64,000 nucleotides of DNA from Flavobacterium branchiicola (GCF_018383905.1 NZ_JAGYWA010000001.1:186001-250000); one strand, 5' to 3'; shown: positions 54,956 to 63,369, numbered from the stretch's first letter. Notes: generated from the sequence alone by a model not told the origin. Made by a program: numbers and translations.

Positions 54956-54967
54956 TGATTTTTATCA
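54956..54967 (+). promoter_or_regulatory. TGAT-TTTT-ATCA palindrome before the second YceI gene
   Basis: Perfect 12-bp inverted repeat preceded by TCTTAACC. It ends exactly 23 bp before the -7 element TAAATTTG, the same distance as the palindrome at 52212 from its -7 element. The half-site matches FNR-like TTGAT/ATCAA patterns. Confidence 0.6.
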
Positions 54968-54990
54968 GTTCTTTTACTATTCGTTCGCAA

Positions 54991-54998
54991 TAAATTTG
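54991..54998 (+). promoter_or_regulatory. -7 promoter element of the second YceI gene (TAAATTTG)
   Basis: Exact TAnnTTTG, 80 bp before the ATG at 55079; no good -33 element. Confidence 0.55.
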
Positions 54999-55078
54999 GT
55001 CTAAGAAAAAGATAGAAGTTATAATCAAAACCAAACTGACTTATAGACTATCAAGGTTTAACTAAATACCACATAAAG

Positions 55079-55672
55079 ATGAAAACGATCAAATCAATTT
55101 TATTAGCCGTAGTAATTACATTATCAATTCAGGTAAATGCACAAAAAAGATATTCCTTAACAAAAGCCACTTTTGAAGTTGCAGGAACTTCTAATATACA
55201 CGATTGGACAATGAAATCTTCAGATGGTACAGGAGGTGCTATGCTAACTTTTACAGATTCAAAACTAGCTGATATAAAAAACCTAACGGTGACATTGGCT
55301 GCAGAAAGTATAAAAAGCAGCAAAACCAGTATGGATGATGTAGCATATGAAGCTTTGGATACCAAATCACACAAAAACATTAAATACGTTTTAAAATCTG
55401 CCGATAAAGTAAACGAAACAACTTGGGTTTTTATCGGAACATACACCATTGCTGGCGTTAGCAAAGACTACAAAACTCAAGTAAGAATTACAACAAACGA
55501 TAACAGTACTTTTGTATTACAAGGCTCTAACCGAATGACTTTTGCCGATTTTGAAATGACACCTCCATCTGCAGCACTTGGAGTGGTTAAAGCTGGTAAA
55601 GAACTAACGGTACTTTTTAATATCACTCTAACCGATTCAGTAAAAAATGAAAATGTTTTTGTTATCAGATAA
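55079..55672 (+). CDS. YceI-family lipocalin-like protein (2)
   Basis: 197 residues with a signal peptide (SIQVNAQ end), clearly a paralogue of the protein at 52327: ATFEVAGTSNIHDWTMKSSDGTGG, AAESIKSSKTSMDDVAYEAL, IKYVLKSADKVNETTWVFIGTYTIAGVSKDYK, FADFEMTPPSAALGVVKAG. It differs by a longer C-terminus (LTDSVKNENVFVIR). It has its own promoter with the same palindrome layout as the first copy, so both are probably induced by the same signal. The gap of ~218 bp to the next gene has no recognisable content. Confidence 0.9.
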   Translation: MKTIKSILLAVVITLSIQVNAQKRYSLTKATFEVAGTSNIHDWTMKSSDGTGGAMLTFTDSKLADIKNLTVTLAAESIKSSKTSMDDVAYEALDTKSHKNIKYVLKSADKVNETTWVFIGTYTIAGVSKDYKTQVRITTNDNSTFVLQGSNRMTFADFEMTPPSAALGVVKAGKELTVLFNITLTDSVKNENVFVIR

Positions 55673-55890
55673 ACACTTAATAACAACTAAATAAACAAGT
55701 AGAACATTGTCTCTTTTATTTTTTTTCTAAAGAAAGAAATTTCAGTTTTAAAAAATAAAATTTGGCACGAGAATTGTCTTGCTCTAAAAAGGAAAGTAAT
55801 CTTACAAAGCGCGCCAAAGTTTTAAAATTTGTACTTTTATGATTCCACGTTATAACCTTTAAAAATTTTAACCTAAAAAGACAATTTATC

Positions 55891-56256
55891 ATGAAAAAAC
55901 AAATTTTAAGCTTAGCTGTTGTTGCTGTATTAGCATTTGCTGTACAATCTTGCGAGAAAAAAGAACCTAAACCTGCAGAAGATGAATTAACTCTTGGAAA
56001 CAAAGTTGATTCATTAACCACAGATATTGAAGAAGTAAAAGACACAGCCGTAGCTAAAACAGAAAATGCAGCTCAGGATGTTAAAGATGCAACTAAAAAA
56101 GCAGCAGACGATGTTGAAGCGGCCGCTAAAAAAACAGCAGCCGACGTAAAAGATGCTACTAAAAAAGGCGCAGAGAAAGTTGAAAATGCAGCAAAAGCAG
56201 CAAAAGACGGAACTGAAAAGACAGCAAAAGATGTAAATGATGCTTTGAAAAAGTAA
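55891..56256 (+). CDS. Small LEA-like Lys/Ala-rich lipoprotein
   Basis: 121 residues: lipoprotein signal (VVAVLAFAVQSC, Cys 21) and a mature part made of repeated helical segments of the type DVKDATKKAADDVEAAAKK, DVKDATKKGAEKVENAAK, DGTEKTAKDVNDALKK. The ~11-residue periodicity of A, K and D/E resembles LEA proteins and YtxH-like stress proteins. It probably forms a long surface helix on the membrane. It ends 22 bp before a terminator and is monocistronic. Confidence 0.75.
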   Translation: MKKQILSLAVVAVLAFAVQSCEKKEPKPAEDELTLGNKVDSLTTDIEEVKDTAVAKTENAAQDVKDATKKAADDVEAAAKKTAADVKDATKKGAEKVENAAKAAKDGTEKTAKDVNDALKK

Positions 56257-56277
56257 TTTCATTTCAATTCAATAGTA

Positions 56278-56308
56278 AACCATTCGTTTTGTCGAATGGT
56301 TTTTTTTT
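56278..56308 (+). terminator. Terminator after the LEA-like gene
   Basis: AACCATTCG / CGAATGGTT arms with a small loop, followed by a run of about ten T. A strong rho-independent site. Confidence 0.85.
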
Positions 56309-56334
56309 GCAAAAAAGCGAGTGGATATTTTTTG

Positions 56335-56342
56335 TATTTTTG
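56335..56342 (+). promoter_or_regulatory. -7 promoter element of the O-methyltransferase gene (TATTTTTG)
   Basis: Exact TAnnTTTG, 24 bp before the ATG at 56367. This also supports the shorter start, because the longer frame from 56289 would begin upstream of this promoter, inside the terminator. Confidence 0.6.
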
Positions 56343-56366
56343 CAATCAAATTTAGAAGACACTACA

Positions 56367-57008
56367 ATGCATTTTATTTCACAAGAATTAGAAGATTATA
56401 TCGAACAGCATTCTGAAAACGAACCAGCGTTATTAGCAAAACTTAATAAAGAAACATACCAGAAAATTCTTTTACCAAGAATGTTAAGCGGGCATTTTCA
56501 AGGTCGAGTTCTGAGTATGCTTTCTAAATTGATTCGTCCGGTAAACATACTTGAAATAGGAACTTACACCGGTTATGCAGCTTTATGTTTATGCGAAGGA
56601 ATGCAGGACAATGGGCAATTGCATACGATTGACATTAAAGAAGAACTAATTGATTTTCAGCGAAAATATTTTGATGCTTCACCTTGGGGAAATCAAATTT
56701 TTCAGCATTTAGGAGAAGCTGTGGATATTATTCCAAATCTGGATGTAAAATTTGACTTGGTTTTTATTGATGCTGATAAAGAAAACTATATCAATTACTG
56801 GGAAATGATTGTTCCTAAAATGAATAAAGGAGGAATCATTTTATCTGACAATGTTTTGTGGAGCGGAAAAATCCTTGATCCGGTTCACCCCAACGATGTA
56901 AGCACAAAAGTACTTTTAGAATATAATTTACTTTTAAAGAATGATCCGCGTGTTGAGACTGTTTTGTTACCAATTCGTGACGGATTAACTGTTTCGAGAA
57001 TATTATAG
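56367..57008 (+). CDS. SAM-dependent O-methyltransferase
   Basis: 213 residues from the ATG at 56367 (MHFISQELEDYIEQHSENEP). The frame is open from 56289, but that part covers the preceding terminator. Class I SAM fold: ILEIGTYTGYAALCLCEGM (SAM loop), LHTIDIKEELIDF, DLVFIDADKENYINYWEM (metal/catechol-type Asp), IILSDNVLWSGKIL. It resembles the catechol/caffeoyl-CoA O-methyltransferase family (methyltransf_3). The substrate is unknown. Confidence 0.9.
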   Translation: MHFISQELEDYIEQHSENEPALLAKLNKETYQKILLPRMLSGHFQGRVLSMLSKLIRPVNILEIGTYTGYAALCLCEGMQDNGQLHTIDIKEELIDFQRKYFDASPWGNQIFQHLGEAVDIIPNLDVKFDLVFIDADKENYINYWEMIVPKMNKGGIILSDNVLWSGKILDPVHPNDVSTKVLLEYNLLLKNDPRVETVLLPIRDGLTVSRIL

Positions 57009-57016
57009 ATCAATTG

Positions 57017-57133
57017 CCTCCAGCTTTAGTTGGAGGTTTTATAAAGTCACAAAAAAAGGCTTTAGCCAAACTTTACAGTTCGGCTAAAGCCTTTTTCTTA
57101 TCAAATCTTGATTCCTTCAGCTAAAGCTGAAGG
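57017..57133. repeat. Three successive hairpins after the O-methyltransferase gene
   Basis: CCTCCA / TGGAGG (57017-57036), AAAAAGGCTTTAGCC / GGCTAAAGCCTTTTT (57053-57096) and CCTTCAGC / GCTGAAGG (57114-57133). All contain the word AGCTTTAG or its complement and seem to be one repeat type. The first two can act as terminators. The remaining ~75 bp to 57208 contain CTTAGC-type words but no gene. Confidence 0.7.
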
Positions 57134-57208
57134 CAACTCAAAATATATTTAATTCAGCTAAAAACCTTAGCTCCTTAGTATCTCAGAACCTTAGCGACTA
57201 AAAAAAAT

Positions 57209-57772
57209 CTACCCCGGAAAATACTGTGGCTTCAATTTTCTGTATACCAAATAAATCAAAGATCCAAAAAGAGCTCCAAAGAAATATCCTGTAAGTATAT
57301 CAACCGGATAGTGTAATCCTAAATAAATACGGCTATAAGCAAAGATTAAAGGCCATAAAAAGATAAAACCTAAATATTTGAACTGGCGTTTTAAAACCAA
57401 ATACAAAAAGGTTGCAACAGCCATTGTATTAGCAGCATGACCAGAGAAAAAACTGTATGATTTTCTAACCTGAACAACACGAATAAACGAATTAATTTCC
57501 GGATTATTACAAGGACGCAAACGCTCGAAAGTGTGTTTGAACAAATTACAGGTTTGATCTGTAAAAGCAATTAAAACAGCTATAAAAAGTAGCAAATACA
57601 AGGTTTGTTTTCCTCCTATTTTTTTATAAATAAGAAAAAACATTAATAAAAAAAGAGGTGTCCAATACAACTGATTGGTAATAATCAGCCAAAGTTTATC
57701 GTATGTTTCAGAGCCTAGACCATTCAGATACACAAAAAGGTTGGTATCCAGTTCTTGTATTTTTTCAAGCAT
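57209..57772 (-). CDS. PAP2-family membrane phosphatase
   Basis: 187 residues with about five transmembrane helices and the three phosphatase motifs: TFERLRPCNNPEI (K/RxxxxxxRP-type), SFFSGHAAN (PSGH-type), SRIYLGLHYPVDILTGY (SRxxxxxHxxxD). The family dephosphorylates lipid phosphates such as undecaprenyl diphosphate. It starts 1 bp after the tatA stop (minus strand), so they are co-translated. Its 3' side holds the triple hairpins. Confidence 0.9.
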   Translation of the reverse strand: MLEKIQELDTNLFVYLNGLGSETYDKLWLIITNQLYWTPLFLLMFFLIYKKIGGKQTLYLLLFIAVLIAFTDQTCNLFKHTFERLRPCNNPEINSFIRVVQVRKSYSFFSGHAANTMAVATFLYLVLKRQFKYLGFIFLWPLIFAYSRIYLGLHYPVDILTGYFFGALFGSLIYLVYRKLKPQYFPG

Positions 57773-57773
57773 A

Positions 57774-58121
57774 TTACATTTGACGTTTTATAGGTCCCGA
57801 AAGCGAATCAATATCTTCTTTTACTTTGTCAATTTCTGTTGCAGTATCACCTAGCAAGTTACCAGAATCTCCTAAAATATTTGATTTTGCATCGTTGATT
57901 TGAGCATTAATATTTCCTGTTATATCCGTAAGGGATTTTGCATCAAGGCCATTAGCCTCTGCTCCTTTCTGAATTTCACTTTTAATATCGTTAGTTGCAT
58001 TTTTTAATTGTGCCATTGCTTTCCCCATTGTACGGGCAATTTCCGGAACTTTATCTGAACCAAAAAGCATTAGTACTATAAACAGTATGAAAACTAATTC
58101 TCCTCCTCCTATACCGAACAT
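57774..58121 (-). CDS. tatA: Twin-arginine translocase subunit TatA/TatE family
   Basis: 115 residues from the ATG at 58121 (MFGIGGGELVFILF). The frame reaches back to 58145, but MFGIGG is the usual start. One N-terminal helix, the hinge FGSDKVPEIARTMGKAM, and an amphipathic helix with an acidic/Gly-rich tail. TatA-type subunits form the protein-conducting part of the Tat system. The tail is long and acidic, as in Bacteroidota. It is the first gene of the tatA-PAP2 pair. Confidence 0.9.
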   Translation of the reverse strand: MFGIGGGELVFILFIVLMLFGSDKVPEIARTMGKAMAQLKNATNDIKSEIQKGAEANGLDAKSLTDITGNINAQINDAKSNILGDSGNLLGDTATEIDKVKEDIDSLSGPIKRQM

Positions 58122-58142
58122 ATCTTTTATTTTTATGTGCCA

Positions 58143-58150
58143 CAAAGATA
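58143..58150 (-). promoter_or_regulatory. -7 promoter element of tatA (TATCTTTG)
   Basis: Minus-strand TATCTTTG matches TAnnTTTG and lies about 21 bp before the ATG at 58121. It also argues against the upstream start at 58145, which would overlap it. Confidence 0.55.
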
Positions 58151-58189
58151 TTAAATTTTGCAGCTTAGAGTTTTAAAATTTACTTAAAA

Positions 58190-58217
58190 AAAAAAGACTC
58201 TTTTCAGAGTCTTTTTT
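58190..58217. terminator. Terminator after the M1 peptidase gene
   Basis: AAAAAAGACTC / GAGTCTTTTTT with a 6-nt loop. It lies 9 bp after the peptidase stop (minus strand) and upstream of tatA. Confidence 0.8.
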
Positions 58218-58226
58218 ACTTTATAT

Positions 58227-60473
58227 CTAGTCAAATTTTGACTTTTGCTCTACTTTTGGCCATGAATTATTAGTCACATCAATATCAGCAGTCAATAACT
58301 TTGGATCAATTTGGATACTTTTTATTGCTTTTGTAGTTGCATAAACTTTCTTGGCAGTATCATTATTTTTTCTCCAGATTTGTGCCGGATACTGATAATT
58401 ATCTTTTGAACCATCTTCATAAGTGATTTCAACTAAAATTGGCATAATCATTCCTCCCGGTTTGCTAAACTCAACTTCGTAGAAATACTTAGGCGATTTT
58501 AAACTTGCTTTCTCTTCACTTGTAAAAGTTTTCTCTACGTACTCTGCTAAAGTTTTTACGTCTTCAACTTTTAACGGTTTTTTGCTAGCATCACTAACTT
58601 CTGCATTGTCTCCTGCAACCAAATAAACAAAAGGTCCTTTATCAAAACCGAAACGTCCTTTTCTAACTTTTACATCTTTAATGTCTGTTGTTGGAGTCTC
58701 AGAAACGTAATATTGTTTAACTTCTTTAATTCCGATATCTACAAAATCTGTTGAATAGAACCATCCTCTGAAAAACCAATCCAAATCAACGGCAGAAGCA
58801 TCTTCCATTGTTCTAAAGAAATCTTCCGGAGTCGGGTGTTTAAATTTCCATCTGTTGGCATAGGTTCTAAAAGCGTAATCAAATAACTCTCTTCCCATCA
58901 CTACTTCTCTCAAGATATTAAGTCCCGTAGCCGGTTTTCCGTAAGCGTTATTTCCAAATTGATGAATGGTCTCAGAATTTGACATAATTGGTTCCAAAAA
59001 TTTCTGATCACCACTCATGTAAGGAACAATATTTTTAGCAGGACCTCTTCTTGAAGGGAAATTAGGATCTAATTCCTGTTCTGCCATATATTGAAGAAAT
59101 GAGTTTAATCCTTCATCCATCCAGGTCCATTGACGCTCATCAGAGTTTACAATCATTGGAAAGAAAGTATGTCCCACTTCGTGAATAATAACACCAATCA
59201 TTCCGTTTTTAACCTCTTTGCTCGTTACACCATTTTCATCCGGACGCCCGTAGTTCCAGCAGATCATAGGATATTCCATTCCCTGATCTTCTGCAGAAAC
59301 TGAAACAGCTTTTGGATAGGGGTAATCAAAAGTATGTGCTGAATAACTTTTCAGCGTATGTGCTACAGTTATTGTAGATGTTTCTCCCCAAAGCGGATTT
59401 GATTCTTTAGGATAAACTGATTCTGCCATTACAATTTTACCACCTAATTTAACAGCCATGGCATCGTAAATGAATTTTCTGGAAGAAGCAATTCCGAAAT
59501 CACGTACATTTTTTGCACTGAATTTCCATGTTTTTTTCTTTTCAGAAAAACCCTTTTCTGCAGCTTCAGCCTCAGCCTGAGTCACAATTACAACTGGTTT
59601 ATCAAATGATTTTTGCGCCTGTTCGTAACGTTTTACCTGTTCTGCTGTAAAAACTTCACTTCTGTTCATTAACTCTCCAGTTGCATCAATTACATGATCA
59701 GCAGGAACAGTAATATTTACGTCAAAGTTTCCGAAAGGAAGAGCAAACTCTCCGCTTCCCCAAAACTGCATATTTTGCCAGCCTTCAACATCATTATAAA
59801 CTGCCATTCTAGGATAAAACTGTGCAATTACATATAGTTTATTCCCATCTTTTTCGAACAATTCATAACCTGAACGACCGCCTTCTTTTCTATAATTATT
59901 GATATTATACCACCATTTTATCGCCATAGAAATCTTCTCTCCCGGTTTTAACGGAGTTACCAGATTAATACGCATCATGGTTTCGTTGATTGTATAAGAC
60001 ATTGAATTTCCTTTGGCATCTTTTACCTGCTCAATATTAAATCCGCGCTCTAAATCTTTTTTCAAATATTTGCCCGAAAAACCATCAAGTGGTAAAACCT
60101 GATTGATTTTTTCGCTTTCCGCTAAAGTGCTTTGTGTATTGGCTCTTGCCTGATTTTGATCCAGCTGAATCCATAAGTATTCTAAACTGTCAGGAGAATT
60201 ATTTGAATAGGTAATAACTTCTGAACCTGTTATCTTTGAGTTTTTATCATCTAATTCAATATCGATTTTATAATCTGCCTGTTGCTGATAATATGCCGGA
60301 CCGGGCGCACCAGATGCCGTACGAAACATATTTGGAGTAGCCAACAAATCGTACATCTGGCTAAATTTGTTCGTATCGTATTTTCCTTGCTGTTTTGGAG
60401 CAACAGGGGCAGTTGTTTTTTCCTGAGCTAACAACATAGCGGGAAAAAGTAATAATAATGAAATCTTTTTCAT
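58227..60473 (-). CDS. M1-family metallopeptidase (exported)
   Basis: 748 residues with a signal peptide (LLLFPAMLLAQ). Zinc site HEVGH in GVIIHEVGHTFFPMIVNSDERQWTWMDEGLNSFLQY, with the second Glu in WMDEGLNSF, as in M1 aminopeptidases; the GMEYPM stretch takes the place of the classical GxMEN. The N-terminal domain (~40-320) is a beta-sandwich. It is encoded 66 bp after the DUF6702 gene and is probably the last gene of a five-gene unit. Confidence 0.92.
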   Translation of the reverse strand: MKKISLLLLFPAMLLAQEKTTAPVAPKQQGKYDTNKFSQMYDLLATPNMFRTASGAPGPAYYQQQADYKIDIELDDKNSKITGSEVITYSNNSPDSLEYLWIQLDQNQARANTQSTLAESEKINQVLPLDGFSGKYLKKDLERGFNIEQVKDAKGNSMSYTINETMMRINLVTPLKPGEKISMAIKWWYNINNYRKEGGRSGYELFEKDGNKLYVIAQFYPRMAVYNDVEGWQNMQFWGSGEFALPFGNFDVNITVPADHVIDATGELMNRSEVFTAEQVKRYEQAQKSFDKPVVIVTQAEAEAAEKGFSEKKKTWKFSAKNVRDFGIASSRKFIYDAMAVKLGGKIVMAESVYPKESNPLWGETSTITVAHTLKSYSAHTFDYPYPKAVSVSAEDQGMEYPMICWNYGRPDENGVTSKEVKNGMIGVIIHEVGHTFFPMIVNSDERQWTWMDEGLNSFLQYMAEQELDPNFPSRRGPAKNIVPYMSGDQKFLEPIMSNSETIHQFGNNAYGKPATGLNILREVVMGRELFDYAFRTYANRWKFKHPTPEDFFRTMEDASAVDLDWFFRGWFYSTDFVDIGIKEVKQYYVSETPTTDIKDVKVRKGRFGFDKGPFVYLVAGDNAEVSDASKKPLKVEDVKTLAEYVEKTFTSEEKASLKSPKYFYEVEFSKPGGMIMPILVEITYEDGSKDNYQYPAQIWRKNNDTAKKVYATTKAIKSIQIDPKLLTADIDVTNNSWPKVEQKSKFD

Positions 60474-60539
60474 AAAAATTTGATGGTAATTTAAACAGGC
60501 GGTGAAAATAACAATTAAAATATCAATTTTATATTTTCA

Positions 60540-61046
60540 CTAGTATTTTAACAGTTCTTTGCGCGAGGATTCTGTAAAAAGTACACTTTTCTTTGAGTTG
60601 AATGCTGAAACATGCGTAATATTTTGCTGTTCAGCATTCCAATCTACTAAAATTGTATTTGAAATTTCAAGCGTCTTAAATTTATCCACTTCTTTTATTC
60701 TGGAATAACAAACCAAAACATCATTTGACTCTACTTCTTTAGATAAAAAAGTAATCGCTTTAGACTGACCATTTATTTTTATAGTGAAATTTTCAGCAAG
60801 ATATTTTTTTAATAACTCAACATCTTCCGGAGTTTCTTTATCTGTACCAACAAATGCTTTTTTATGGTATTTTTTCTCCAATCCGTTATTCAGATCATCA
60901 ATAAAAATACGAGAAGTGATTTGAATCATCTTTTTTTCAGCCGCATAATTCACCTGAAATACACCCACATAAAACTTGTGAAATGCAAATGCAGAAAGTG
61001 ATAAAAATAATATCCCGATTAAAGGATAAAGCAACCTATTTCTCAT
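60540..61046 (-). CDS. DUF6702 family protein
   Basis: 168 residues with a signal/anchor segment (LLYPLIGILFLSLSAFAFHKFYVG). The pattern FHKFYVGVFQVNYAAEKKMIQITSRIFIDDLNNGLEKKYHKK is that of short exported proteins of Bacteroidota found next to M1 peptidases. The function is unknown. It overlaps the third CarboxypepD-like gene by 4 bp and is followed by the M1 peptidase. Confidence 0.75.
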   Translation of the reverse strand: MRNRLLYPLIGILFLSLSAFAFHKFYVGVFQVNYAAEKKMIQITSRIFIDDLNNGLEKKYHKKAFVGTDKETPEDVELLKKYLAENFTIKINGQSKAITFLSKEVESNDVLVCYSRIKEVDKFKTLEISNTILVDWNAEQQNITHVSAFNSKKSVLFTESSRKELLKY

Positions 61047-61798
61047 TTTTGATGAACATTCAATTTTTGAAATTCTTTATTCTTGTTAATTAAAAAATCT
61101 ATCAATTCAAATTTCTGATCAGGATCGACATGTCTTTTAGATTCAGGATCATTAGAGCAATACATTAAAAACAACTCAACCTCATCCTCTTGCAAACCTA
61201 GTGTTTTAGTAAAAAAATCAGGTTTAAAATTATCTTTGGCATAAGTAACAAAGGCAATATCAGATATCTCCTCTTCTTTTACGTTATCTTTTTTCTTCAG
61301 CAATTTTTTAACGTCCTTAAATATTCGAACGAAGTCTGTTCCGTATTTAATGGTCTGATCAGAGTACATTGCCGTATTTTTTGCTGTAGATTGCTTATCA
61401 TCTTCAAATTGCATATCTACTATTGCCTGCGAACCAACGCCAAGTGATTTTACTTTTAAATCTTTATGAACCACAACTTCTTTTAATTGATTGTTTATCA
61501 AATCTAATGGAACCACTAAAAGAATTTCTGCACAATCTTTCTCTGAAAGTACAATTTTTTTAGACTGAAATGCCATTCCGCTAAAAAGCAAAGTATCTTT
61601 TGGCTGAGCCAAAATATCAAACAAACCTCCTGCACCAATAAACGTTCTGGTCTTGGCATTAATATTCATAACATAACCACTTTCTATAGAAAGTGAAGTA
61701 TTAACCACTTGTCCGTGAAGTGATTTCCTCGTAGCATTTTGTCCTAAAGCAATTTGACAAAACAAACAAACAACGAATATTCCTAACTTATTTTTCAT
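61043..61798 (-). CDS. CarboxypepD_reg-like exported protein (3)
   Basis: 251 residues, signal peptide (FVVCLFCQIALGQ). A CarboxypepD_reg-like domain (~23-100, SLHGQVVNTSLSIESGYVMNINAKTRTFIGAGGLFDILAQPKDTLLFSGMAFQSKKIVL), then the motif LKEVVVHKDLKVKSLGVG, then a helical part. It is the most divergent of the three tandem paralogues and lacks the conserved SDxxG turn. It overlaps the second paralogue by 11 bp and DUF6702 by 4 bp. Confidence 0.75.
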   Translation of the reverse strand: MKNKLGIFVVCLFCQIALGQNATRKSLHGQVVNTSLSIESGYVMNINAKTRTFIGAGGLFDILAQPKDTLLFSGMAFQSKKIVLSEKDCAEILLVVPLDLINNQLKEVVVHKDLKVKSLGVGSQAIVDMQFEDDKQSTAKNTAMYSDQTIKYGTDFVRIFKDVKKLLKKKDNVKEEEISDIAFVTYAKDNFKPDFFTKTLGLQEDEVELFLMYCSNDPESKRHVDPDQKFELIDFLINKNKEFQKLNVHQK

Positions 61799-62516
61799 TT
61801 TCTAGAATTATTAAATATTTTCTGGCTAAATCTGTGATTAAAAACATACTCATTGTTTTGTTTTTCGTATTCAAAGATACAGCAAATTCAGTATCATCGA
61901 CACAGAATAATTGAAATCCTTTAATATCATCTACAGGAATTTTCAATCTGCCAGTATAATAATTCTCTTCAAAGAGATATTCTATTTTTCTAAAAAGCAT
62001 TTCCTTCTTCTCTACATTTACTTCTTTTTTAAGCATTGCAGTGCGCCCCGAAATCTTATTAATTAATTTATCTACAGACGTTGAAGTTGCTGTATAAACT
62101 TTTCTTTCTGCCGGCGTATAAGTCTTCATTCCCCGTGGCACTATTCCAAGGTTTTCGGTTGTGATATTTGCATTTTCATTAACTACAACTTCTTTCAGTT
62201 CAATTTCTTTGGCCGTCATTTTTACCAAAAGCTTACCAGACATCATATCATCCGCTGTAATTCTAAGTTTTAACGGCTCTAAATTTACAGATGAAAAAAC
62301 CAAAACATCACCTTCTTTAACCACAATTGAAAACATTCCGTTTTCATCTGAAATTGTTGTAAACTGAGTTGTATTATTGACAATAGTAACACCATCGACA
62401 GAAGTTGACTTTTCGAAAATCTGGCCTAAAATTTCTTTTGAAGCTGTATTTTGCGCCCTACCAACCTGAACCAAAAACAATAAGAGAACTATATTTAAAA
62501 CTTTACTTAATTTCAC
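61788..62516 (-). CDS. CarboxypepD_reg-like exported protein (2)
   Basis: 242 residues, signal peptide (LLLFLVQVGRAQ). The CarboxypepD_reg-like domain (~28-105, ILGQIFEKSTSVDGVTIVNNTTQFTTISDENGMFSIVVKEGDVLVFSSVNLEPLKL) precedes ELKEVVVNENANITTENLGIVPRGMKTYTPAERK and an AMLKKEVNVEKK motif shared with its neighbour. The C-terminal LNTKNKTMSMFLITDLARKYLIIL recurs in paralogue 1. Overlaps both neighbours (14 and 11 bp). Confidence 0.78.
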   Translation of the reverse strand: MKLSKVLNIVLLLFLVQVGRAQNTASKEILGQIFEKSTSVDGVTIVNNTTQFTTISDENGMFSIVVKEGDVLVFSSVNLEPLKLRITADDMMSGKLLVKMTAKEIELKEVVVNENANITTENLGIVPRGMKTYTPAERKVYTATSTSVDKLINKISGRTAMLKKEVNVEKKEMLFRKIEYLFEENYYTGRLKIPVDDIKGFQLFCVDDTEFAVSLNTKNKTMSMFLITDLARKYLIILENEK

Positions 62517-63270
62517 CTGCTATTATTTCTTTGTATTTAGTTGCTAATTCAGCCAGCAAAAATTCCGTCGAAGTTTTATTTTTCGAATTTAGAATTATCG
62601 TAAACTTATCATTTTCAACAGCATAATATTCAAACCCTTTTACATATTCACTAGGAATTTTCAAGACATTCACAAAATGTTCTAAAGTAAACATTCGCTC
62701 TAAAAGCTTCATAAAAGCCTCTTTTTTCTCCACCTCAACTTCTTTTTTCAGCATTGCAGTTCTACCCGAGAAAAAATTCAGCAAAGGATCTGCCGAAATT
62801 GATCCTCCCGCCATTGTTCCTGCATTAGCCTGCGGATTTAAAGCCGTGGCAGTGCGCAGCTTTCGTTCAGCCTCGGTATATGTCTTTTGTCCACTCGGAA
62901 TAATTCCTAAAGAAACTGCATTTATACCGCTGTAATTCTTAACCACAACTTCCTGCAATTGATGCATAACCATGCTTAATTTTACAGTAAAATTAATATC
63001 CGTAAAATTCTCAGGACTTAATAAAACTCTATTTTCTTTAAATTGTATTGAAGAAAAAACCAGCGTATCTCCCGCGCCCGCTAAAATTGAAAAACCTCCA
63101 AAAGAATCAGTGACGGTCATTTTTTCGGTTTGCGCATTGATCACATATACACCTTCCAAATCTGAAGTATTGGCGGCGATTTTTCCAGTAAATGTGGTAC
63201 GTTCCTGAACTTGAGCACAAATACTTTGTCCCCAAACAACCAGAAAAAAACAAGCGACTTTATGAATCAA
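62503..63270 (-). CDS. CarboxypepD_reg-like exported protein (1)
   Basis: 255 residues, signal peptide (FFLVVWGQSICAQ). The domain shows FTGKIAANTSDLEGVYVINAQTEKMTVTDSFGGFSILAGAGDTLVFSSIQFKENRVLL, then QEVVVKNYSGINAVSLGIIPSGQKTYTEAERK, AMLKKEVEVEKKE and LNSKNKTSTEFLLAELATKYKEII. It is clearly a paralogue of the next gene. It is the first gene of the five-gene unit (three paralogues, DUF6702, M1 peptidase). A Fur-like box lies 100 bp upstream. Confidence 0.78.
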   Translation of the reverse strand: MIHKVACFFLVVWGQSICAQVQERTTFTGKIAANTSDLEGVYVINAQTEKMTVTDSFGGFSILAGAGDTLVFSSIQFKENRVLLSPENFTDINFTVKLSMVMHQLQEVVVKNYSGINAVSLGIIPSGQKTYTEAERKLRTATALNPQANAGTMAGGSISADPLLNFFSGRTAMLKKEVEVEKKEAFMKLLERMFTLEHFVNVLKIPSEYVKGFEYYAVENDKFTIILNSKNKTSTEFLLAELATKYKEIIAGEIK

Positions 63271-63369
63271 AATGATGAAAATTTAGAATTATTCTTAAAG
63301 CCGTAAAAATATCTTAATGTATTCCAAATATAGTATTAAGGACTTGGTAAAAATATGTTAATTAAACTT

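Noticed and set aside
56289..56366. N-terminal extension of the O-methyltransferase
   Set aside because: Encodes the T-run of a terminator and the -7 promoter element, so it cannot be part of the message.
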